This document shows positions 1-6,464 of a DNA stretch of 6,829 bases, in pieces. A program made the position numbers and the translations under genes. The notes below the pieces were generated by a model that did not search any database, was not told the origin of the DNA, and saw nothing but the letters and a program-made list of their open reading frames with translations. Positions within the stretch are counted from its first letter, which is position 1. Each line of letters opens with the position of its first letter. The stretch comes from an uncultured Bacilli bacterium (lineage in GTDB: Bacteria > Bacillota_I > Bacilli_A > RF39 > UBA660): assembly GCA_934162555.1 (NCBI GenBank), contig CAKPJE010000055.1:1-6829 (forward strand), written 5' to 3'.

Positions 1-24
1 AATTTTATTTTTTTTATTTTTTAG

Positions 25-46
25 TAATACATGTATGTATGTATTA
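25..46. repeat. Inverted repeat with embedded ATGT tandem units
   Basis: Arms TAATACAT (25-32) and ATGTATTA (39-46) are exact reverse complements around a six-base loop, and the centre includes three ATGT units. On the minus strand it is followed by A-rich sequence and on the plus strand by mixed sequence, so it is not an intrinsic terminator in either direction. It could be a leader hairpin or an operator for the gene beyond the left edge. The rest of 1-142 shows only homopolymeric T-rich sequence apart from the candidate promoter. Confidence 0.5.
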
Positions 47-108
47 GTGGTTTCATGTTATCAACATTCTTTCTATTTTTTTACTTTTTATTAACAATTA
101 CTATATAC

Positions 109-137
109 ATTATACAATATATTATTTCCAAATTCAA
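109..137 (-). promoter_or_regulatory. Candidate promoter for a gene beyond the left edge
   Basis: Minus strand TTGAAT (137-132), a 17-base spacer and a perfect TATAAT (114-109) lie directly after the terminator. Transcription from about 102 would run out of the window, giving a leader of at least 100 bases that contains the inverted repeat at 25-46. No gene start with a convincing ribosome binding site is visible in 1-100. Confidence 0.45.
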
Positions 138-142
138 GAAAA

Positions 143-164
143 AATCTTTTCTAACGAAAAGATT
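143..164 (-). terminator. Rho-independent terminator at the end of the gene cluster
   Basis: On the minus strand, AATCTTTTC, a GTTA loop and GAAAAGATT form a perfect nine-base-pair stem, followed at once by a run of T residues (142-138 and beyond). The stem begins inside the stop codon of the thioredoxin-like gene (165-163). It is A+U-rich, as expected in this genome. No similar hairpin was seen between the other genes, supporting a single long transcription unit. Confidence 0.8.
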
Positions 165-771
165 AATTACATGAAGTACAATAATTTAATTCAGCTTTTT
201 GAATATAACCTGTTATTTTTTGTTTAAAATTCGCGATTTTTTCACTATTCCAATATTCACTTGGGGCACCTTCAGATATAGTGCTTGTTTCATTATCTCC
301 CCCTACTATTTCGCCTTTTTTAACAAATACCACTTGCGGAACAAATATTCTTTTGTTTCCATTTTCATCAGTTTCTAAAACACTATCTAATAATGAAACT
401 ATTTTTTGGTAATTTTCAGTATTATTGCTACGCATTTCTTTTATATTTAAATAGTATATTTTCTCTATTGAGTTATCTTTTGCAACTTCATTTAAATAAA
501 CTGTATATGTTTGACACCAAGGACATTCTGGGAATCCTAAATAAACAATTCCTGAACCATTTTCTAAAATATCAATTATTTCTTCTTCAGTTTTATAAAC
601 AAAAACATTATCCATAGGTACTTTTGTGTATTCAACACTAAATTTATAGTTATCTTTTTTTGTTTCATCCATGTTTGGTACACCGTCATCTACAAATAAT
701 AGATAACAGATAACTCCACCGACTACAAAAATTAAGAAAAAGCCATATAGTAAATAATTTGTTTTTTTCAT
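163..771 (-). CDS. Membrane-anchored extracytoplasmic thioredoxin-fold protein (CPWC)
   Basis: A 202-residue protein with one N-terminal membrane helix (about 7-27) preceded by two lysines. There is no lipobox; Cys22 is within the helix. A linker leads to a thioredoxin-like domain (about 50-192). The active-site motif is Cys83-Pro-Trp-Cys86 in YLGFPECPWCQ after a predicted strand, and Pro145 in RIFVPQVVFV is the expected cis-proline beside it. The layout resembles Bacillota membrane-tethered thioredoxin-family proteins, including the bacteriocin-accessory (Bta) type. The likely role is disulfide reduction, formation or exchange on the outer face of the membrane; the direction cannot be told from sequence. 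A second Cys pair (CTSC, 198-201) ends the protein. ATG start with GGAG (782-779) seven bases upstream. The gene begins 54 bases after the beta-helix gene and may be co-transcribed or use its own promoter. The beta-helix ectodomain has no cysteine and so is not an obvious substrate. Confidence 0.85.
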   Translation of the reverse strand: MKKTNYLLYGFFLIFVVGGVICYLLFVDDGVPNMDETKKDNYKFSVEYTKVPMDNVFVYKTEEEIIDILENGSGIVYLGFPECPWCQTYTVYLNEVAKDNSIEKIYYLNIKEMRSNNTENYQKIVSLLDSVLETDENGNKRIFVPQVVFVKKGEIVGGDNETSTISEGAPSEYWNSEKIANFKQKITGYIQKAELNYCTSCN

Positions 772-793
772 TTTTATACTCCAATCCTTGTTA

Positions 794-822
794 AGTATAA
801 CATTTTTTTATTTACTTTACAA
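794..822 (-). promoter_or_regulatory. Candidate internal promoter for the thioredoxin-like gene
   Basis: The minus strand has TTGTAA (822-817), a 17-base spacer, then TATACT (799-794) preceded by an extended TGT element. It lies between the beta-helix stop and the thioredoxin-like start. Transcription from near 787 would give a very short leader that still includes the GGAG site. A TGTTA-N4-TAACA palindrome (789-802) overlaps the -10 and could be an operator. The spacing and extended -10 make this better than a chance hit, but A+T richness limits certainty. Confidence 0.4.
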
Positions 823-825
823 TAC

Positions 826-2460
826 CTAATTTATACTGTTTCCATTTACATATAATTTATAACCATTAAAATCTATATTACTATAATCATTTATACTTTT
901 TATATAACTATCACCTGTTAATTTAATATTTGAATTTTTATCTACTGTAATATTTATATCATTACCATTTAGTGTTCCTTCATATGTAGTTGATTCTAAA
1001 TTCATTTCTAAAGATGATATTGAGTCTACTATAATATTACCACTTATATTTTCATCATTTAAATTTAAGGTAACATTACCACCATTAGAACCTGTATTAC
1101 CCCAAGAATCTGCTTGGATTCTTAAGAAATTTCCTGTTTCATCATTATTGATAATTGTATTATTTTTTAATGTTATTATAGCATCTGTATTTGTTACATA
1201 AAATGTATCCCCTTTATTGGTTGTTATTTTACTATTTGTACTTGTAAATGATGATTTACCGGTTGCAGCATCGCCACTCATTGATTGATATAAAAATATA
1301 TTTTTATAGGTTGTTGATTTTCCATTTAATTCATTATTGGTATCAATTAATTCTACATTTTCTATACTTACTGAATTTTTACCTTCTATAACGATACCTT
1401 CTGATGCATTCGAAACAAGTTTAGCATTTTTAACAATTATATTGGCTGTTGAATAAATACTTGGTGATCCTTTTCCATTTGTTGTATATGTTCCGCCATC
1501 AACGTTTACATTACCTCCTCCTCTATCACTTCTAATTGCTGCACTTGATATACCAGATGTTGTGATTGTTAGGTTATTTGCATTCATTGTTCCACCACCT
1601 GTTGTCATAATACCACCGGAATTATCTTTGGTTGTAGTAATTGTTGAATCACTTATTGTTATGGTTGTTCCATCACTTGATGTATTATTTGTACTGGCAC
1701 TACCACCATAACTAAATACTCCATTTGATCCATTTGCATTTGTATTTATTGTCATATTTTTTAAGACTAAATTAGCTTTATCTTTGGCGATAATTGCTGA
1801 ATTAGTACCATAAAAACTTGTATTATCTCCAGAATCAGAATTTCCTGTTTTATTTATGGTTACATTTGAAATATTTACATCTATTTCTCCACTAACTAAA
1901 ATAGCATTTTCATCAGCTGATGCACTTTCATATGTTCCACTTTCAATTGTTTTATTTTCTTTTATTTCTAGATTTGCTGTATATTCTGAACTTGAATTAT
2001 TTGGTTTATTAATTTGATTTGTTTTATTAATTTTAATATTACTTATATATGTTAGTATAACTGATAAAATAAGAACACTTAGTATATAAATTATAATTTT
2101 ATCTTGATTTATAAAAACTTTATTTTTATTGAATTTAGACATTATCAAATAAATTAATACTAAGCTAGTTATTAAACTTAATGAACCATATATTAAATAA
2201 TCTTTTACTGTATTATTTGATGTTTGTTCTCTAGGCATTTCTGGTCTTTCTCTCGCTTCACTTGGCATCTCTGTTTTTTCATTTAATCCATCTCTTTTTT
2301 CATTTGATTCATTTTGTTTTTCAGGCATATTACCTGACATATTATCATTTATTTCATTTGGTTTATTAGTATTATTTTGGTTTATTCTATAACCTACCAT
2401 TAAACCAATTGACAAAATTATTATAACTACACATATAATATTTTTTACATATCTTTTCAT
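826..2460 (-). CDS. Membrane-anchored extracellular protein, predicted right-handed beta-helix
   Basis: A 544-residue protein from the ATG supported by the AAAGGA site. Three hydrophobic helices lie at 7-23, 88-108 and 121-139. The positive-inside rule (KR at the N-terminus, KFNKNK after helix 2) places loop 24-87 and everything after 140 outside the cell. The outer loop is charged and contains repeated Met-Pro units (NMPEKQ, EMPSEA, EMPREQ). Residues about 160-544 consist of short strands rich in Thr, Ser, Asn, Ile and Val with Gly/Asn turns, such as GTMNANNLTITTSG, GGGNVNVDGGTYTTNG and EGIVIEGKNSVSIENVEL. This is the pattern of a parallel beta-helix and resembles clostridial proteins annotated as adhesins or carbohydrate-binding beta-helices (DUF4353-like). 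No LPXTG motif, lipobox or clear catalytic residues are visible, so binding or scaffolding is likelier than lyase activity. It begins 52 bases after the VanZ-RDD stop with no terminator between. Fold confidence is good; ligand unknown. Confidence 0.8.
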   Translation of the reverse strand: MKRYVKNIICVVIIILSIGLMVGYRINQNNTNKPNEINDNMSGNMPEKQNESNEKRDGLNEKTEMPSEARERPEMPREQTSNNTVKDYLIYGSLSLITSLVLIYLIMSKFNKNKVFINQDKIIIYILSVLILSVILTYISNIKINKTNQINKPNNSSSEYTANLEIKENKTIESGTYESASADENAILVSGEIDVNISNVTINKTGNSDSGDNTSFYGTNSAIIAKDKANLVLKNMTINTNANGSNGVFSYGGSASTNNTSSDGTTITISDSTITTTKDNSGGIMTTGGGTMNANNLTITTSGISSAAIRSDRGGGNVNVDGGTYTTNGKGSPSIYSTANIIVKNAKLVSNASEGIVIEGKNSVSIENVELIDTNNELNGKSTTYKNIFLYQSMSGDAATGKSSFTSTNSKITTNKGDTFYVTNTDAIITLKNNTIINNDETGNFLRIQADSWGNTGSNGGNVTLNLNDENISGNIIVDSISSLEMNLESTTYEGTLNGNDINITVDKNSNIKLTGDSYIKSINDYSNIDFNGYKLYVNGNSIN

Positions 2461-2468
2461 ATATTTTT

Positions 2469-2474
2469 TCCTTT
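2469..2474 (-). promoter_or_regulatory. Ribosome binding site that decides the beta-helix gene start
   Basis: AAAGGA lies eight bases before ATG 2460-2458. The open frame can be extended six codons upstream to GTG 2478-2476, but that start would put this site inside the coding sequence, and no comparable site precedes the GTG. The ATG is therefore preferred. Confidence 0.7.
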
Positions 2475-2512
2475 CCACAAATTAATAATATTATATTTTT
2501 ATTAAATGAATA

Positions 2513-3571
2513 TTAAATTGTACTTATATATTCCGTTTTTAATATTTTATCATAAAACATTCTTTTTTTCTTAAATAATATTATAATATTTACAAAATAA
2601 AAAATAGGAATTAATAAAATTAATAAATAAAATATATATATTTTGCTTTTAAAATCTAATTTTAGTAAAACAAATGATAATGGTATGTAGTAATAATACA
2701 AATACATCATTGTTGTTCTTAATAGTAAATTTAAGAACTCATTATTTTTAAAACTTATTCTTACATTTAAGAATTTACCTGCTGGTGTGAATCCATTATT
2801 TAGAGTTGGTACTAGAACATAATATATAAACAATACTATGTATTTAATAAAGTTATAATTAAAAAATGAATAAATAAGCATATATAGTATTTCATATAAA
2901 ATAAGATCTAAAATAAAGAGTACTATTCTTCTAAGTGGGGAAACTATTTTACCTACTTCAATAGATTTTTTATCTATTTTTTCTCTTGATGGTAAAAAAT
3001 TGATTAATCCCATTATTTTATAACCTATTAATCCTCCTAGTGTATTTATTATTAAATCATCTACATCAAATAATCTATAAGGTCTTGGATAAATAAAATA
3101 TAAACCTGATAACTGGGTTAGTTCAAAGAAAAGTGAGAGTAAAAAACTAATGAAAATGGTCTTTTTTAAATCACATTTATAATAATATCTTAAATACATA
3201 CCAAATGGTACAAACATAAAAATATTGAAAACCACTATATAAAAAGAGCTGTCTGTTAAGGCTTTTAAATATGTTTTATAATCAGTTATAACAAATGGCG
3301 TTTCTTTTATGAAATCAGTTATAAATTTAAAGGGAATTAATTGTACTTTAGGGGTTGTTAAATTTTTTACATATTCTATATCAGGTAGTGGGAGTATTAC
3401 TAAGAAATATATTGTCATTAGGTATAATATAAATGAATATACTATTAAAACTCTTAATTTATTAATTGAACCATATTTATGATATTGACTTAAAATAAAA
3501 GGAATTGTAAAAAAGAAGGCAATTATAGGGAAAAATATAAATGCCTCTTTTATTATTTTTAAATACCCCAT
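2513..3571 (-). CDS. VanZ-RDD fusion integral membrane protein
   Basis: A 352-residue protein in two parts. Residues about 10-190 match the VanZ-like fold: helices near 10-28 and 40-60, the LPLPD motif (60-64), NIFMFVPFG (116-124), FELTQ (149-153) and the polar DVDDLIINTLGGLIGY stretch (169-184). Residues about 210-350 match an RDD domain: RRIVLFILDLIL (214-225) supplies the first Arg and Asp, TPAGKFLNVRI (262-272) the central motif, and FYDKILKT (339-346) the final Asp motif, with hydrophobic segments near 240-256, 285-303 and 310-333. VanZ takes its name from a teicoplanin-resistance gene and VanZ-like proteins are linked to glycopeptide or lipoglycopeptide tolerance by an unclear mechanism. 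RDD domains are poorly characterised and some are linked to ion transport. Four bases separate it from the permease stop, so it is very probably in the transporter operon. A role in envelope protection is inference; no enzymatic residues are evident. Confidence 0.87.
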   Translation of the reverse strand: MGYLKIIKEAFIFFPIIAFFFTIPFILSQYHKYGSINKLRVLIVYSFILYLMTIYFLVILPLPDIEYVKNLTTPKVQLIPFKFITDFIKETPFVITDYKTYLKALTDSSFYIVVFNIFMFVPFGMYLRYYYKCDLKKTIFISFLLSLFFELTQLSGLYFIYPRPYRLFDVDDLIINTLGGLIGYKIMGLINFLPSREKIDKKSIEVGKIVSPLRRIVLFILDLILYEILYMLIYSFFNYNFIKYIVLFIYYVLVPTLNNGFTPAGKFLNVRISFKNNEFLNLLLRTTMMYLYYYYIPLSFVLLKLDFKSKIYIFYLLILLIPIFYFVNIIILFKKKRMFYDKILKTEYISTI

Positions 3572-3572
3572 T

Positions 3573-3582
3573 TTATCACCTT
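3573..3582 (-). promoter_or_regulatory. Ribosome binding site of VanZ-RDD gene overlapping the permease stop
   Basis: The minus strand reads AGAAGGTGAT before the ATG at 3571-3569. The TGA of this Shine-Dalgarno sequence is the permease stop codon (3578-3576). A ribosome terminating on the permease therefore stands on the start signal of the next gene, which suggests termination-reinitiation coupling. Confidence 0.65.
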
Positions 3583-5651
3583 CTTATTATATTTTTTGAA
3601 CATATATATGTTATTGTAAAGTATCCTCCATATATTAGTATTATAAATATTGCTGTCATTATTATTGCTTTTAATAAGCTTTGATTACCAAATGATAATA
3701 GTACATAGTTACAGAATTTTATACCAAATATTGAATGAATTAGTGCGAGTAATAATGGTAACATAAAGAATACAAATATCTGTTTGAATAAAGCTTTATT
3801 GATCATTTCTTCGCTTGCACCAATTCTTCTTAAAGTATTGAATCTTGATTTATTATCAGCACTTTCGGATAATTCTTTTAGTGCTAGTATTGCTGATGAT
3901 GCTATCAAGAAAATGATTCCTAAATATATACTTATAAAGGTTACAAGCGCACCTAGTCCAATACTGTTACTATATATTTCCTCTTTTGTATCATAATCAG
4001 GAATTAAATAACCATCTTTACTTTCATATTTTTCTAATTCTTCCAAAATATTACTTTTATCTTTCTTATAGTTTGCTAGTATATGATTATAAACTATATA
4101 ATCATCTTTTATGCTATAATCTTTATCATAAATATTAGGAATGATATTGTCTGGCACAAGTATTATTCCTAGATTAGAATAATTTGCATTCATTTCAACA
4201 AAACCATCTTTACATTCATTATATTTAGGTTTTAATTTATGATTTAGTATCTCTATTTCTGTATTTTGTTTTAGCGCTATATTTCTTAAATCAACCATAT
4301 TTTGATAATTCGCGACTATCATATATTCATCATCATTTAAAGTAAATTCTTCCTTATTGTATAGACGAGCGACTTTATTATATTCACTTATTTGCATTAC
4401 TTGCTCAAGACTATCAAGATATAAATATGGGTATTTTTTTTGGATCATATCTTTGGTATTTCCAAGTGTATCAGAAAAGGAAAAACCATCTAAATCATAA
4501 AAAATATTATATTCTACTATATCTTTAAAATAATTATCTAAATCAAAATTGTAATGTTCTAATGTTTCTCTTACTGATGAATTCCTGTTTTTTATTTCTT
4601 CTTTTGTATAATTTAAATCTTCAAAATGTCTTTTATTATAATATCTTTTATATAAATCAACATCTACTGGTACTAAATCATTTAAGGCTTTATTCATTGA
4701 GTTTTTTATTGATAAACTTGATGATAAAGCACATATTGTTACAAATAACATCAAACATATAAAGGTTACTGATACAACCATAGTATTAATTTTACTGCTT
4801 ATTTGTCTTAATGTAAATGAATTTAAACCTTTATAATAAAATTTTTTTATACTTGTACATAATCTTAGTAATAATCCTGATAATGACCAGAATATAAAGA
4901 ATGTTGAAACGCTACCTAAAATAATGGGGATTAATATTTTATTTTCATCATTAAATAATGTTTTCACACCACCTGTTACCATATAGTAAGCATATGATAG
5001 GACAAGTACTGATATTATGAATATAATTGTGCATACATATGGATTTTTTATTTTTACTTGTTCACATTTTTTACTACCATATAATAAATCTATTAGTTTT
5101 GATTTACCAATAATTATAGTATTAAATATCATAACTATTAGATACATAATACTGAAATATATTATTGTTTTTATAAAAGCTTGTTTTGAGAAAACAAAGG
5201 CAAAGTTTTTTAAATCGGCTTCAAACATATGTGCGACTAATAAACTCATGAATTGAGATAGAACAACTCCTAATGATAGACCTACTATTAGTGATAGTAA
5301 ACCTATTATTAGGGTTTCAAAGAATAGTATTATTGATACTTTCCTTTTACTCATACCGAGTGTTAGATAGGTTCCGAATTCTTTGTTTCTTCTTTTGATT
5401 AAAAATCTACTTGCATATATTATTAGAAATGCTAATATTATTGATACAAAGACACTGACTCCTGATAAAATCCAAATCATTGTTCTTATTATTTGTTTTG
5501 TTGATGCATTTAAGCTTAACATTGCTGTTTGACTATCTATTGCATTGAATACATAGAATATTGCAACACCTAATATTAATGTAAAGAAATAAATGGCATA
5601 ATCTTTGATACTTTTTAGAATATTTTTTATTGATAACTTAAAGAGCATCAT
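3576..5651 (-). CDS. BceB-like ABC transporter permease (FtsX domains, large extracellular loop)
   Basis: A 691-residue membrane protein with the ten-helix layout of BceB/VraG permeases. Hydrophobic segments lie near residues 18-38, 58-79, 110-137, 158-182, 206-226, 239-263, 288-310, 563-590, 622-645 and 659-684. A soluble region of about 245 residues (316-562), probably extracellular, separates helices 7 and 8. FtsX-type motifs follow helix 2 (KRRNKEFGTYLTLGMSKRK, 86-104) and helix 8 (RFNTLRRIGASEEM, 603-616); these cytoplasmic loops contact the ATPase in this family. Family knowledge: the large loop governs peptide recognition, and the permease also signals to the BceS kinase. This loop is rich in Tyr, Asp, Asn and Lys and has one Cys (480), with no motif I recognise. 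The gene overlaps the ATPase gene by 14 bases and ends with TGA followed directly by an in-frame TAA. Substrate is unknown; a lipid II-binding peptide is the best inference. Confidence 0.92.
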   Translation of the reverse strand: MMLFKLSIKNILKSIKDYAIYFFTLILGVAIFYVFNAIDSQTAMLSLNASTKQIIRTMIWILSGVSVFVSIILAFLIIYASRFLIKRRNKEFGTYLTLGMSKRKVSIILFFETLIIGLLSLIVGLSLGVVLSQFMSLLVAHMFEADLKNFAFVFSKQAFIKTIIYFSIMYLIVMIFNTIIIGKSKLIDLLYGSKKCEQVKIKNPYVCTIIFIISVLVLSYAYYMVTGGVKTLFNDENKILIPIILGSVSTFFIFWSLSGLLLRLCTSIKKFYYKGLNSFTLRQISSKINTMVVSVTFICLMLFVTICALSSSLSIKNSMNKALNDLVPVDVDLYKRYYNKRHFEDLNYTKEEIKNRNSSVRETLEHYNFDLDNYFKDIVEYNIFYDLDGFSFSDTLGNTKDMIQKKYPYLYLDSLEQVMQISEYNKVARLYNKEEFTLNDDEYMIVANYQNMVDLRNIALKQNTEIEILNHKLKPKYNECKDGFVEMNANYSNLGIILVPDNIIPNIYDKDYSIKDDYIVYNHILANYKKDKSNILEELEKYESKDGYLIPDYDTKEEIYSNSIGLGALVTFISIYLGIIFLIASSAILALKELSESADNKSRFNTLRRIGASEEMINKALFKQIFVFFMLPLLLALIHSIFGIKFCNYVLLSFGNQSLLKAIIMTAIFIILIYGGYFTITYICSKNIIRR

Positions 5652-6402
5652 TTAAATCACCACCAAGTAAGGTTACAACATCTATTATTTTGTCAAAAAA
5701 CTCTTTTCTTGTACTTTCACCTTTATAGATTTCATTAAATATTTTGCCATCTTTGATAAAGATTACTCTACTTGCATAACTTGCTGTAAAGGCATCATGT
5801 GTTACCATTAATATTGTTGCATTTAATTGTTTGTTTAGAATTTCAAATTTATCAAGTAACATTTTGGATGATTTTGAATCTAATGCTCCGGTTGGTTCGT
5901 CTGCTAATATTAATTTGGGATTTGTTATAATTGCTCTTGCACTTGCTACTCTTTGTTTTTGGCCTCCTGACATTTGATATGGATATTTATTTAAAACATC
6001 TACAATATCTAGTTCTTGTGCGACTTTGTTTACTCTTTCGTCTATTTCTTTATAGTTTATATTTTGAATTGATAAAGCTAGTGCAATATTTTCATAAGCT
6101 GTTAGAGTATCTAATAGGTTAAAATCTTGAAATATAAAACCTAAACTTTCTCTTCTAAACTTATTTAAAGCATTTCCTTTTAATTTGGTAATATCTTTAT
6201 TATCTATAAAAATATGACCTGATGTTACTTTATCTATTGTACTTATACAATTTAAAAGGGTTGTTTTACCGCTTCCACTTGCTCCCATGATCGCTACAAA
6301 TTCTTTTTCTTTGACATCAAATGATATGTCATCTATTGCTTTTGTTAAACTTGATTTGTTGCCATAATATTTTTCGATATTTTTTATTTCTAATGTATTC
6401 AT
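5638..6402 (-). CDS. BceA-like ABC transporter ATP-binding protein
   Basis: Complete 254-residue ATPase of the MacB/LolD/BceA class, the cytoplasmic motor for the FtsX-type permease encoded next. Visible motifs in order: aromatic A-loop Tyr12/Tyr13, Walker A GASGSGKT (40-47), Q-loop Gln92 in FIFQDFNLL, signature SGGQKQR (145-151), Walker B LILADE (164-169), D-loop GALDS (172-176) and H-loop His202 in MVTHD. All catalytic residues are intact and the length is usual for BceA. The ATG start has GAGGTG at 6408-6413, five bases upstream. The last 14 bases overlap the permease gene, indicating translational coupling. Family knowledge: BceAB-type pumps free lipid II-cycle intermediates from peptide antibiotics such as bacitracin, and some act on lantibiotics or defensins. 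The actual substrate here cannot be read from the ATPase. Adjacency to a BceS-type kinase favours BceA over LolD or MacB. Confidence 0.93.
   Translation of the reverse strand: MNTLEIKNIEKYYGNKSSLTKAIDDISFDVKEKEFVAIMGASGSGKTTLLNCISTIDKVTSGHIFIDNKDITKLKGNALNKFRRESLGFIFQDFNLLDTLTAYENIALALSIQNINYKEIDERVNKVAQELDIVDVLNKYPYQMSGGQKQRVASARAIITNPKLILADEPTGALDSKSSKMLLDKFEILNKQLNATILMVTHDAFTASYASRVIFIKDGKIFNEIYKGESTRKEFFDKIIDVVTLLGGDLNDAL
5657..5664 (-). promoter_or_regulatory. Ribosome binding site of the permease, inside the ATPase gene
   Basis: GGTGGTGA lies five bases before the permease ATG (5651-5649). The same bases encode Gly-Gly-Asp near the C-terminus of the ATPase. A second ATG follows directly (Met-Met start), and either could be used; the first has the closer spacing. 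Confidence 0.65.
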
Positions 6403-6431
6403 TTTTTCACCTCAAATAAAATGATACTACA

Positions 6432-6460
6432 ATCATATTTAATAATCGTTTTTTTAATAT
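6432..6460 (-). promoter_or_regulatory. Candidate activator-dependent promoter for the transporter genes
   Basis: On the minus strand a TATGAT -10 hexamer (6437-6432) lies 17 bases after a poor -35 (ATATTA, 6460-6455). The candidate regulator site ends 8 bases upstream of that -35. A weak -35 next to an activator site is what an inducible promoter would look like. The start would fall near 6425, giving a leader of about 22 bases that still holds the ribosome binding site. The region is so A+T-rich that chance hexamers are common. ATGAT and ATCAT arms (6421-6425 and 6432-6436) also flank this point and may be coincidental. Confidence 0.3.
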
Positions 6461-6464
6461 TTTT

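Noticed and set aside
25..46. Inverted repeat considered as a terminator
   Set aside because: No U-tract follows the stem in either transcript direction.
16..54. Short minus-strand frame ATG AAA CCA and so on, ending at TAA, considered as a leader peptide
   Set aside because: Only 11 codons, no convincing ribosome binding site and no residue bias suggesting attenuation.
393..617. Plus-strand open frame of 74 codons, and similar plus-strand frames near 3784, 4562, 5017 and 5931
   Set aside because: Each lies wholly inside a well-supported minus-strand gene, has no recognisable domain, and its hydrophobic composition is expected from the reverse strand of an A+T-rich gene.
1195..1207. TACAT-N3-ATGTA inverted repeat resembling a regulator site
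   Set aside because: It has the wrong spacer for the BceR-type form and lies in the middle of the beta-helix coding sequence, so chance is the simpler explanation.
1440..1720. Gly/Thr/Asn-rich stretch of the beta-helix gene considered as a DNA tandem repeat
   Set aside because: The periodicity is in the protein (beta-helix turns); the nucleotide sequence does not repeat in register.
2479..2512. TATAAT-like sequence between the VanZ-RDD and beta-helix genes as a separate promoter
   Set aside because: A TATAAT is present, but no acceptable -35 lies 16-18 bases upstream, and such hexamers are expected by chance here.
3576..3578. Possible TGA=Trp genetic code, given the extreme A+T richness
   Set aside because: Trp is TGG in the CPWC motif and in the kinase N-box region, genes are full length in the standard code, and no gene shows in-frame TGA within a domain.
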